41,476 bases of DNA from Lentisphaeria bacterium (GTDB lineage Bacteria; Verrucomicrobiota; Lentisphaeria; Victivallales; Victivallaceae), in the NCBI GenBank assembly GCA_017456285.1, contig JAFTJQ010000066.1:1-41476 (forward strand), in the 5' to 3' direction. Shown one piece after another: positions 29,211 to 38,700 of the stretch. Numbering within the stretch: the first letter of the stretch is position 1; every line of letters begins with the position of its first letter. Under the pieces are notes generated by a model. That model was not told where the DNA came from, ran no database searches, and saw only the letters and a list, made by a program, of their open reading frames with translations. Position numbers and translations under genes: made by a program.

Positions 29211-30623
29211 CTATTGCACAAAATCTCCAAAAGTAATCATCAATGGATAATCCAATAATGGCATATTCTTTAAGATTACTGCTCCATTGCTATTTCGTTC
29301 AATGTATTTTTCTGGAATTTCATAGATATTTCCATCCAACAAGTTAACTAATCTTATCTCGCCTTTTATACCGGCGGCTTCAATTGAAATAGTTGCTTCA
29401 TAACTTGTAGAAAGCAATTCGGTTGGTTTCCAATAAATAAAAGCACTACTGTCATTAGGTTTACGAACACCATAAGTAATGACATCAGTTAACATATCAT
29501 CATTACGGAAAAGTCGTGGAGAATAGAATTTACTTACAAGTCTTACCGGCAAATCTTCAACAGAAAAATCTTCTCTGAAAATCGCTGAAAGTACCTGCAA
29601 TGTTCGATAAGATAATTTTGGTCTATATTCGCCAGTTGCCATGCCATTTTCATCAAAATCAGCCCCAAGCACACCAAAATATCCAAAGTCCATGTAACTA
29701 TTTTTGTCGCCGACTTTGCCATCCAGGGCTTCAATCATATCCATACAGGAGAAAAAGGAATTAATAAAAACTCCATTTAAAGTATGGCCTAAAAGCACTC
29801 TTGCAAGACATTTAGCCTGCCGGACGGGAGTCCATGCACCGCCAGACAAACCTCCTGCCCCATCACTGCGGGATTGAGTACCAGTTTCTCCTTGAATAAA
29901 AAGCAAATCCGGATTAGCGCGCAAACAAAGACTTTTGAGTGCCTTAACTTGATACCAAGAGAGTCGCTCATCAAAAGAGTAACTATGATAACTATACGCA
30001 TCAATATATTGCAATGCTCCCGTATTGATTACATCAGTAAGCCATGCAAGATCTTGAACAGTAGTTGAACCTCCAATAATTTTAACCTTTGCAGATGTTT
30101 CACGAATTTTTATTGCAGTGTCACGCAAAAAGATACCATAATCGGTACCATTTACGCCTGTTTTCCAACATGAAATATAGTCAGGTTCATTCCAAATCTC
30201 AAACCATTCTACTCTATCTTGGAAATGCTTAATTACAGCTTCAACATACTTTAACCACGCAACTTTTTCTTCCTCATTCTCAATTGGAGGACAGCCAACG
30301 CAGCCATAAACTTCTGCAGCACGTTTATTATAGAGACCATTTCCGTAACAAATACACATCCACGGGGCAATGCCTCTCAATTTTAAATTATCCACAATCG
30401 AATCAAGCCAAGCAAAATCATACACCCCTTTAACTTTTTCGGTTTTTGCCCAACCAGATTGAATACGAGCCCATTTGATTCCGCTATCTGCAACCTTGTC
30501 ATAAGCATTTGCTGGATCAAAGGCATCACGGTCAAGTTTTTCAAAACCCAAACCCCATGAACTTTTTTGAACCATTGAACTTTTTACGGCTTTAACATCA
30601 CCAATTTTTATAAATCTTTCCAC
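29211..30623 (-). CDS. Intracellular clan GH-A glycoside hydrolase (GH39/GH5-like)
   Basis: 470 aa, no signal peptide. A (beta/alpha)8 barrel with the acid/base in FEIWNEPDY (E146) and the nucleophile in LLFIQGETGTQS (E246), the two-glutamate pattern of clan A retaining enzymes; sequence style is closest to GH39 or related GH5/GH30 proteins. A C-terminal beta-domain (about 370-470) ends the protein. It should act on short oligosaccharides in the cytoplasm, next to two transporters. The start is GTG 30623 with AAGGAG about 12 nt upstream; Met17 is a weaker alternative. Lies 66 nt after the phosphoesterase gene. Confidence 0.78.
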   Translation of the reverse strand: MERFIKIGDVKAVKSSMVQKSSWGLGFEKLDRDAFDPANAYDKVADSGIKWARIQSGWAKTEKVKGVYDFAWLDSIVDNLKLRGIAPWMCICYGNGLYNKRAAEVYGCVGCPPIENEEEKVAWLKYVEAVIKHFQDRVEWFEIWNEPDYISCWKTGVNGTDYGIFLRDTAIKIRETSAKVKIIGGSTTVQDLAWLTDVINTGALQYIDAYSYHSYSFDERLSWYQVKALKSLCLRANPDLLFIQGETGTQSRSDGAGGLSGGAWTPVRQAKCLARVLLGHTLNGVFINSFFSCMDMIEALDGKVGDKNSYMDFGYFGVLGADFDENGMATGEYRPKLSYRTLQVLSAIFREDFSVEDLPVRLVSKFYSPRLFRNDDMLTDVITYGVRKPNDSSAFIYWKPTELLSTSYEATISIEAAGIKGEIRLVNLLDGNIYEIPEKYIERNSNGAVILKNMPLLDYPLMITFGDFVQ

Positions 30624-30689
30624 GACTGAATATGACTCCTTAATACTATTTATTTATCATTTCCCCCGAAAAACATTCTTTGTATTATA

Positions 30690-32258
30690 TCAATCCTCTA
30701 ATTTTATGGTAAAATTATTAAAATCTTCATCATGCCATGCTAAATATTGTGTAGCAGGGCTAATAGCAAATAACGGGGAAAAAGTTCTTACTTTCACCGT
30801 TTTCATATCTTTATCAAACTCCATAAGCCTGATATAACCATCTCCGCCGTTGCCATACCAACCACCCCCCATAGCTTGAGGATTAAATACGATTTCATGC
30901 ACTTTTTTCCCTGCATCATTCATGCTTGTTTGATAACCGACGCATGCACTCCAATCATCCGGGCCTGCGACATGACCGCAAAGCACCATACGGATATTAG
31001 GAGTAATTTTGACTAACTTTTGCCAAATTGCTTCACCGGCATTGCCGCCATCTTTATTGACTTGGTAATCTTCCTTTTGAATTCTTCCCTTGCTGCTGCT
31101 TGCCAAATAAGAGTGAGTAACAATAATTCCGAAATGATTTTTATATTTCGGTTGATTAAAAAGATTTTTTGCCCATTCAAGCTGTGCATCGGTCGGGGCA
31201 AAACCGATTGCGGCAATCAAAAGTTTCTGCCCATTCGGGGTTGTAAACTCATAAGCGGCATTTTCAAGTGTATAATCACCAAAATAATTTGCGCCGATTG
31301 AGCATAAAGTATTTTTCCATTTTGAGTTACGGTCAACAGGGAAATATTTGCCTAATTCGCTTTGACGGTCTTCGCTGCTGACATAACCCAAATCATGATT
31401 GCCGGTAGTAATAATATATGGCACAACATTATCTAATCGCTTAAACATATCAGAAATTGCCTGCCATTGCTGCGGAGCAGTCTGATTACCGAAAAAACCA
31501 GTTTCAAGTGAACGATTCTGCTCAACCAAATCCCCGACATGAATAACTTGTTGAATATTTAATCTCTCAACATTTTCGGCAATAAAGCTGAACATAAGAT
31601 CGCAAATACCGTGGTTGCGGCTGAATTTGACATAACTTTGAGTATCCGGAAGCATTACCATAGTCCATGAATCTTTGCTTGACAATGCAGGCGAAGCGTA
31701 TTTTTTGTAATCAATAAACGGCAAATTTAACTCTTTCAGAGAAATTTTGCCTGCTGCAAAACGGAAACTATCAGCTCCTCTTTGCACCTTTATTGCCAAA
31801 AGATTTTCGCCTTTTTTGACCGGGGCGGCAAAACAATGATTTAAATAAGAAAAATCATTTGTCGCATTACCTGTCGGAAAAGTTGAGTAAATAAGTTCCC
31901 CATTCATACGAGCTTCAAACCACCAATCTACTCCGCAACCCAAAAAGATGAAGCCATCTTTTTCGGCAATTACTTGATTATAGACTACCCCTTGGTCTAA
32001 AGCTTTGCCTTTTTTGTTGTTTAAACTATCTAAATCAATGCAAGTTTTATCCATTTTAAATTTTATGCCGTTTTGGAAATTTTTATCCCAGTTATCATTA
32101 GGTTCTCCTGGAACAAAAAACCAATCTTCATTAAACTTAAATTCAGTTATATTATTTTCATCAATAACACGAATGCCGTTTTGATAAGTTTGCGCATAAC
32201 AATTTATTAGGACACACATACTTAAAATCCCCCATATAATAAATTTAGATTTTTGCAT
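30690..32258 (-). CDS. Secreted calcineurin-like metallophosphoesterase with N-terminal binding domain
   Basis: 522 aa. Signal peptide 1-22 (ends INCYA, then QTY); the Cys at 20 is not in a good lipobox. Residues about 25-180 form a beta-sandwich of the sort found at the N-terminus of GH2 enzymes (VDWWFEARMNGELIYSTFPTG, ENLLAIKVQRGADSF). The phosphoesterase domain from about 197 has the metal motifs MLPDTQSY (D205), HVGDLVEQN (D243), TTGNHDLGY (N287, H288), IVTHSYL and VLCGHVAG. Probably removes phosphate from glycan or glycopeptide substrates outside the inner membrane. AAAGGA lies about 12 nt before ATG. Only 8 nt follow the GH110-like gene stop, so co-transcription is certain. Confidence 0.85.
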   Translation of the reverse strand: MQKSKFIIWGILSMCVLINCYAQTYQNGIRVIDENNITEFKFNEDWFFVPGEPNDNWDKNFQNGIKFKMDKTCIDLDSLNNKKGKALDQGVVYNQVIAEKDGFIFLGCGVDWWFEARMNGELIYSTFPTGNATNDFSYLNHCFAAPVKKGENLLAIKVQRGADSFRFAAGKISLKELNLPFIDYKKYASPALSSKDSWTMVMLPDTQSYVKFSRNHGICDLMFSFIAENVERLNIQQVIHVGDLVEQNRSLETGFFGNQTAPQQWQAISDMFKRLDNVVPYIITTGNHDLGYVSSEDRQSELGKYFPVDRNSKWKNTLCSIGANYFGDYTLENAAYEFTTPNGQKLLIAAIGFAPTDAQLEWAKNLFNQPKYKNHFGIIVTHSYLASSSKGRIQKEDYQVNKDGGNAGEAIWQKLVKITPNIRMVLCGHVAGPDDWSACVGYQTSMNDAGKKVHEIVFNPQAMGGGWYGNGGDGYIRLMEFDKDMKTVKVRTFSPLFAISPATQYLAWHDEDFNNFTIKLED

Positions 32259-32266
32259 AATTTTTT

Positions 32267-33928
32267 TTAGTCCTTTATTTGATTATTTTCTATTTTTAAA
32301 TCATTACATGATTTGACAGTAATTAATTTATCCATATTGCCACATGCAAAAGAATTATTTTCAATTATTACATTATCAGCATATTCCACTTTAATTTGCA
32401 CTGGATTATTTGCTGTATTTTTGAAAATATTATTAGTAATTTTAATATTTTTATGGCGAACTTCGCAAGTAGGAATTCGAGTGGTAAAAATATTAATTGC
32501 TCCATTATCGCCTCCTGCCCAAGGAGTATTGATAAATGTATTATTGCTTATCGTCAAATCATTTACACAACCGGTTTCCCGCCAATAATCAATAAGGTCA
32601 TCAACCAGCAAGGCAATACACTCCTCAAAAATATTATTACGAATTATCAATTTCCCATTATCCGAAGCGCGAACCTGCGGACAATGATAGAGGTGATTAT
32701 TTTCAAAAAGAAAATTTGCTGACAAGGTGTCATTTTCCACCAAATCACCTTCCCCGACAAAAAAGAGTTCTCTATCCATCAGCAATTCAAAACTTTCATT
32801 ATCCGAAATATTTATCTCCTCAATAATTGCTTCCCCGACAAAATTTTGAGTATCTCTATTATAAAATTGCAGTAAATTGCCAACATATCCGATTTTGGTC
32901 CCCTTATGAGAAAAAAGACCTTCATTAAGAATTAATTTCTTCCCATCAACTTGAGCAACTTCCGTATAAAACCCATGAATATTAAGAGCATCATCAATAG
33001 TTTTTTCGACCCGTGAATTGCGCACTGTCACATCTCCGTAACAATGGGTAAAAAACATTGAGTCCGCAGTAAGTGAAAAAAAGTCATTTCGTGTTGCAGG
33101 CACTATTACTTGCAATCCGTCAATAAGAATATTTTTAGAAAATTCTCCAACAATCCCCATTCCCCCGCTTCTGTACATTTTAACATTTTGAATTGCAATT
33201 TTTTCACATTCATACATTAAAATATTAATATTGGCTCTGGGTTCATAATTGAAAAAGACAAGGTCATTAATATCAAGCTTCAATCGACGTGAATTCGAGC
33301 GGTAATTAAAGCGTATTCCGGCATCAGTTTCTTCTGCATCCGTTTCAATAAAACTTGTCGCTAACTTACTTTTATCCTGATCATCTTCCCCTGCAAAAAT
33401 ATAATCCCACGGGGCTTTGCCGATGATGGTATTCCCAATTAAAATAGGCAAATCTGCTGTTGAAAAACTGTCACTGCCGCTTGCAAAAACCACATTGCCT
33501 TTTGCATTTATGGAATATTGAAAAGCGTTTCGGTCAATCGCAAGTTCAAAAGAATTTTCATCACTGTTTAGCACTGTGCCCTGACAGTAACGACAGAAAG
33601 AAAAATCAATAATGAAATTTTTTAGTGTGATATTTCGGCAGTTTAATAAGGCAAATGGAAATAATCTATCGGTGAACATGAATGTAGAACCATTGCCGTC
33701 AATAGTCAAATTTTCTATTTTATCCAGCAAAAATATAATATTTTTTTGTGATTTGCTTAAATACCCCACCGGTATTTCTTTGGCAGAGCAGCCGGTTTTG
33801 TCAAAGGTATAAATTCCTTTTGCAAAAGAAATTGTGATATTGGCATTTTTATCAAGTGCCTGAAGCACATTTGCAATATACGGTGTAGCATTCCCCTGTA
33901 AATTCGGGATATTAATAATTGTATTCAT
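32267..33928 (-). CDS. GH110-like right-handed beta-helix glycosidase
   Basis: 553 aa from ATG 33928, chosen for AGGAG 6-7 nt upstream; an upstream in-frame start would overlap the sialidase-like gene. The protein is a long parallel beta-helix with repeated NITI/NNTF rungs. RSGGMGIVGEFSKNILIDG, SLTADSMFFTHCYGDVTVRNS and TIDDALNIHGFY match the conserved core of GH110 alpha-1,3-galactosidases, including the Asp pair near 312-313 and the Asp in TADS. These inverting enzymes remove terminal alpha-1,3-galactose (B antigen, linear Gal epitope). There is no signal peptide, unlike many GH110 members, so it appears to act in the cytoplasm on imported oligosaccharides. The specificity is inferred. Confidence 0.82.
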   Translation of the reverse strand: MNTIINIPNLQGNATPYIANVLQALDKNANITISFAKGIYTFDKTGCSAKEIPVGYLSKSQKNIIFLLDKIENLTIDGNGSTFMFTDRLFPFALLNCRNITLKNFIIDFSFCRYCQGTVLNSDENSFELAIDRNAFQYSINAKGNVVFASGSDSFSTADLPILIGNTIIGKAPWDYIFAGEDDQDKSKLATSFIETDAEETDAGIRFNYRSNSRRLKLDINDLVFFNYEPRANINILMYECEKIAIQNVKMYRSGGMGIVGEFSKNILIDGLQVIVPATRNDFFSLTADSMFFTHCYGDVTVRNSRVEKTIDDALNIHGFYTEVAQVDGKKLILNEGLFSHKGTKIGYVGNLLQFYNRDTQNFVGEAIIEEINISDNESFELLMDRELFFVGEGDLVENDTLSANFLFENNHLYHCPQVRASDNGKLIIRNNIFEECIALLVDDLIDYWRETGCVNDLTISNNTFINTPWAGGDNGAINIFTTRIPTCEVRHKNIKITNNIFKNTANNPVQIKVEYADNVIIENNSFACGNMDKLITVKSCNDLKIENNQIKD

Positions 33929-33942
33929 AGGTAACTCCTGAT

Positions 33943-35751
33943 TTATTGATTTGCTTTCATTTGCATACAATGCAGGAAAACTCCTGCACTGTCAATATCC
34001 TCTGCAGCACTCTGCAAGTGTAAATAACTTATATTAACTTCTTTGCCGAATGGCGGAGCGACAGTGCGGCTGTACGGCAAAATAAGTTGTCTGCCACTAA
34101 CTAAAATTTTTAATATAGACCCCTCAAGATCATATTCCATCTGCAAAGAAAAACGCTTTGCTGTTTCGGCAATTTTCTCTCCATTTACACAACCATCGCC
34201 GTCAATGGCAAAGCTGAATGGAGCATAATCTTTTACATACTCATCGCAAGGATTCACCCAGCGGTCAAGGAGAGAAACTCTGATTCCGCAATTATTTTGA
34301 TTCAGAGTCAAATCAATTGTTACAACTCCTTTCGATGAAGCAGGAAAATTCCATGCAACACCCTCTCTGTCAGAAAAAAGTCTTTCATCGGCATGGCGTC
34401 CGATTAATAATGCTTCACTCCATTTATCGTCAAAAACCGGCATTAATTGCGCTCCGCTTCGACGATTCCATGAGCAATGCCCTGCGCCTCGGCAGCCTCC
34501 GGAATAACTTTGGTAATAAATATGGGTTGAAACATTTTGGAGCCCGTAACGGAAATCTTCTTTTCGTTCTTTGACATATAGATAATTTAAGTCAAAAATA
34601 ATCAGTTGTGATGATTTTTTGTGTTGTCCGCAGTGGAGCAAAATTTTATTATCAGGCAATTCCAAAATTTGATTTTGGTGTACACTTTTATCAAGGAGAT
34701 ACCAAGAACCGTCAATTGAACGAAAATCACCGTTATTCCGTAATGGATTCAATGCAAGTTCCCTAAAGCCGAACCATGATTTGCCATCATCTTCAGAGAT
34801 TGCACCATGTACAGCATCACGATTGGTAAAAACATCTTCAAATACTCCATTAAGTTCTTCTGCCGACAAGCGATATTGTTTAGAGTGGTCAAGTTCAGGC
34901 AAGGGACAAGTATTATTCCAAATTGCCAATAATCTCCCATCGGAGAGAGTATAAATCCCCGGCATAGTCGCAACTGAATAAAATATTGACGGTTTCATTT
35001 CAGACCAAGTTTCGCCGCCGTCTTCGGAAAAACATTCATAATGAACATCCTGCGAAGTTCTTAAAAGCATGATAATTTTCCCGGAAGCAGTTTCCGTAAA
35101 TGCAGGCTCTACTCCGGGGTCTAACCACCTGACCCCGCAATGTGGGTAACGAATTTGAAATTCAGGAGGCGCAGGTAAAATTTTGTATCGCCAAGAGACT
35201 CCGTCATCATCAGAAAGCAGCACTATCGGGTGTTTTCGTTTATCTTCACAAGTAATTTGCCCGACATTGATCCAGCGTTTATGCTTTTTTAATGGCAAAG
35301 GCAGTCTTTGCAAATGTATCGGGAAATCACAAATTTTATGACTTTCCCATGGACCGTCAGGAGAGTTTGAACGAAAAACAAAAACCCCATCCTCTTCTTG
35401 CCAATTTTTCTGAATTGCGGCAGAAATTTCATTTTCTATGCAAAAACAAGCCCTGTTAAGCTCTTTGTGCAAAGTCAACAAGGTCAAATAATCTCCACTC
35501 CACGGGGAGAATACAGTTGCCCCGACAGAATCATCAGCAACTTCCTTAAGCAAAAAACTTAACCCATTATCTTTGGACGTAAGCATAGTAAAAATAACTT
35601 TATTGCTTCCGTTTTCATGCATAAAAAATTTTGTTCCGTAAACTCTAATTTCGCCGTCCGCCGTCATCATCATCGAGCGGTCGGCAAAACGAGGTGCAGT
35701 TGTAATTACTTCGGGCTCAAAAATTTCTTTATAAATGCTTGAATTTTTCAT
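33943..35751 (-). CDS. Sialidase-like six-bladed propeller protein (Asp-box)
   Basis: 602 aa, no signal peptide. At least four Asp-box motifs are visible (TSKDNGLSF, LSDDDGVSW, FSEDGGETW, ISEDDGKSW), and a C-terminal beta-sandwich (about 460-602) resembles the C-terminal domain of GH32-like enzymes. FADRSMMMTADGEIRVYG opens the propeller. The sialidase catalytic Arg triad and Tyr cannot be assigned with confidence, so it could be an exo-acting enzyme on a different sugar. ATG 35751 has no good ribosome site; a TTG at 35766 is an alternative. 28 nt downstream of the GH2-like gene, and 14 nt before the GH110-like start. Confidence 0.75.
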   Translation of the reverse strand: MKNSSIYKEIFEPEVITTAPRFADRSMMMTADGEIRVYGTKFFMHENGSNKVIFTMLTSKDNGLSFLLKEVADDSVGATVFSPWSGDYLTLLTLHKELNRACFCIENEISAAIQKNWQEEDGVFVFRSNSPDGPWESHKICDFPIHLQRLPLPLKKHKRWINVGQITCEDKRKHPIVLLSDDDGVSWRYKILPAPPEFQIRYPHCGVRWLDPGVEPAFTETASGKIIMLLRTSQDVHYECFSEDGGETWSEMKPSIFYSVATMPGIYTLSDGRLLAIWNNTCPLPELDHSKQYRLSAEELNGVFEDVFTNRDAVHGAISEDDGKSWFGFRELALNPLRNNGDFRSIDGSWYLLDKSVHQNQILELPDNKILLHCGQHKKSSQLIIFDLNYLYVKERKEDFRYGLQNVSTHIYYQSYSGGCRGAGHCSWNRRSGAQLMPVFDDKWSEALLIGRHADERLFSDREGVAWNFPASSKGVVTIDLTLNQNNCGIRVSLLDRWVNPCDEYVKDYAPFSFAIDGDGCVNGEKIAETAKRFSLQMEYDLEGSILKILVSGRQLILPYSRTVAPPFGKEVNISYLHLQSAAEDIDSAGVFLHCMQMKANQ

Positions 35752-35779
35752 TGCTGTTGCTTTCAATTAAAAATTACTT

Positions 35780-38700
35780 TTAATATTGGCGAACGAGATC
35801 GGGATTATATTCATAATCACGTTTTAAACCTGCCGGGTACGGAGTTTCCCAACCTTTGCCGCTGCTTATAGTCGGGCGAAGTCCGATTGTAAATGGAGCA
35901 GTAGTAATTCCGCCGCCGCCGGCTCCGTCATAAACTCTGACGACAATTGAATTTACACCGTCTTTCAAAATTGCACTTGAGAATTTATATACTCTCGGAG
36001 AACACCAAGCCATGGGATTTTCCTCGCCGGTTTTACCGATTAATTCACCATTGACATAGACCTGGTCATGGTCGTCGATTGCACCGATAGAGATGTAAAT
36101 ATTTTCCTGTGATTTCAAAATTTCAGGCAATTCCAAATCCAGGCGATACCAAGCATAACCATTGTAATCATAGCGGAGAAATTGCTCAAAAGCTCTGCCG
36201 ATTTTAACTTCGCAACCATCAGCGATAAGCCCCTGCTGCCAGGTCAAAGTGCCTCTTTGACCTTTTTCAACTCCTTGCTGCAACCCGACATTATCCGGGT
36301 CGATAGCAAAACTCCAAGTGTACGGAACTAAATCTAAATTGAAATCGCCTGATGATACGAAAGTATTATAGATAATTGAATTATTCGCTAATTCCACATT
36401 TGCATTGGTCAAAAGTGCGGAAATCATTCGGCAAGTTTTGCCCTGTGCCGGAGTTTCTCCGAACATATCAGGAGTAACAGAAACAAAGACAAATCTTCCT
36501 GTACCGTGCGGCAAATCAACCAAAACTCCGGGCATCACAGCATTTGCCTGTTCGGGAATTTCAGCGAATACTGGCAATTCGACTTCATTATGGTAGTAGA
36601 AGTCATTATTATCATAACCGCAGAGATAAAAATTATCTTTTTTGCCATTATTTCTAATTGCCTTGCGGAATTTTTCTTTTGTCAATTTCAAAGGGAATGG
36701 CAGCCAATTTGAATCAAAGCTGTCTATCGAATTGAAATAAATTATTTTGCCGCCATTGTAAACAAATTCAGTTAAAAGAACAGCTTGTTCACGCAATTTG
36801 CCGAAATCGGGGTCAGAGATAATGAGAGTTGTTACATTATGTAGTGATTCGACAGTTAAATCATCAATTTTTGCGGCTTTAATTTTTAATTTAGCAATGT
36901 AGTCTTCTCCCTTTTTATTGCCGAAAAAAGCTGTTTTGTATTCAAATTTACCACGATTATCCAAGTAAGAAATCATGCGGTGAAACAGTGTAGTTGCAAC
37001 CGGGTCAAATCCTAATCTCGGCACAATTTCCAACTGCGAAGCAAAAAAACTTGCATTGGCGTGACGGTATTCCAAAAGCGGAGTTTGATACATATCAAAT
37101 CCTGATACTAAAAGCGATAAATAGTTGCCGTGTGAAGGACGGCGGAAAACATAACCTGCCACCATATTGCGGTTTCCTGCTGCCGACCAGCCATATCCCG
37201 GAGGATTAATTTCGTATGCTTTTTCAATTGAGAAATTACCTCTCCAATTAGCAAAATCACTATCTTCAAATCCCTGCAAAATTGGATGTTTTTCGGCATT
37301 GATAAAAGCTTCCCTGCTTCGAACTTTCATCATCTCAGGTGCTGAAGATAATTGCTGTTCCATAATTAAAATATTTAAGCCATCTTCACAAACCGTATTG
37401 AAATTAGGAATATTTTTGCAGCGAGATAAAGCCTCTCGCCCAACAATCAAAGTTCCTTGTTTCGGTAAATTATCTAAATTTTTTAACTCAACAAATGGCA
37501 AATTAATTTTTTTAAGATATTTTTTCACTCCGTTAGTCGGGTCATAGACATACAAGGAGTTATTCAACTCCAAAGCAGGTGCTTTCGGGAAAATCTCAAT
37601 CGGCAAGTTTGCATAGAAATTCTGCTCACCTGCTTGCAAAGAAGCCCGCAAAGTTGCTTTGATTTTGTTCAAAGTCTTTGGGAGTTTAAATTCTACTGCA
37701 ATTTTTTTACGTTCACCCTGCGGCAATTGAATATTAACATCTTGACTAAAAATCTCATTATTATTAACATCACAAAGAATGATTTTACCTGTAATATCTT
37801 TATCATAGTATGAATCATTAATAACAAGCAAGTTTTTCTTTAATGTTGTACCGCCGAAGTAAGCATGGTCCAAACCGTATTCATCAACCCCTGTTTCAAT
37901 AAATTCCGCAAAAAGCACATTTGTTACCTTCTTGAATGGAGCAGTACTCAATGTTGGTTTCAATTGATAAGGCACATGGAATATCCCGAATGGTGGAGTA
38001 TATGGACCTATAACCGGAGATTCTGGGAAAAATTCCAATTTTGACAAGTCATCAGGCAAAGTTAATTTTTGGGGAGTTTCCTTCCCTGCAAGTACCAAAT
38101 GATAACTCTGTACAGTACCGAAAAATCCGACTCCGTTTACTCCGGAAATACGCCAGCCGGGAGTAATAGTTTCCAGTGATTTTTGGAAAAGATAACTGTA
38201 AAAGTCTGCCGGAATAAATGAGAAACCATATTCATCACGGTCATGACGACTGCCCATTAAACTTCCTGGCCAAACATCAAGTAAAACTTTTGGCGAATAG
38301 AAGTTTCTCCATGTGTAACCGTCATTCCCTGTTAAACGGGCAAAGTTTTCTGTACCGAGAGTTTTCGCATTGAAACTGTCAAAATCATAGATGTTGGTCA
38401 AAGACAATGGATATGGGATATTGTGTTCCCCTGCAAAGAATGGAATATCTTTTTGCAATCCGTAACGACGGAATAATGCACGCATTTCCGCAAATGGAGC
38501 GCCCCAAGTGTGATAAATATGGGTTGAATAAGCAGAACCTACTTCGCCTGAACCTCCTGACATAATCAATTTGGTTGGATAAGCTTTCTTCCAGACAGCA
38601 GCGATTTTATTTAAGCGCACTTTTCTTTCTCCACGGTCTCCCTGCAAGTTGGGGTCGGGGGTAGTTTTGGTAATAATTTTACCATCAGCATTGAAGCTCG

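Noticed and set aside
36994-37547. Plus-strand open frames inside the giant GH2-like gene
   Set aside because: Antisense to a continuous 1598-codon frame; no independent signals.
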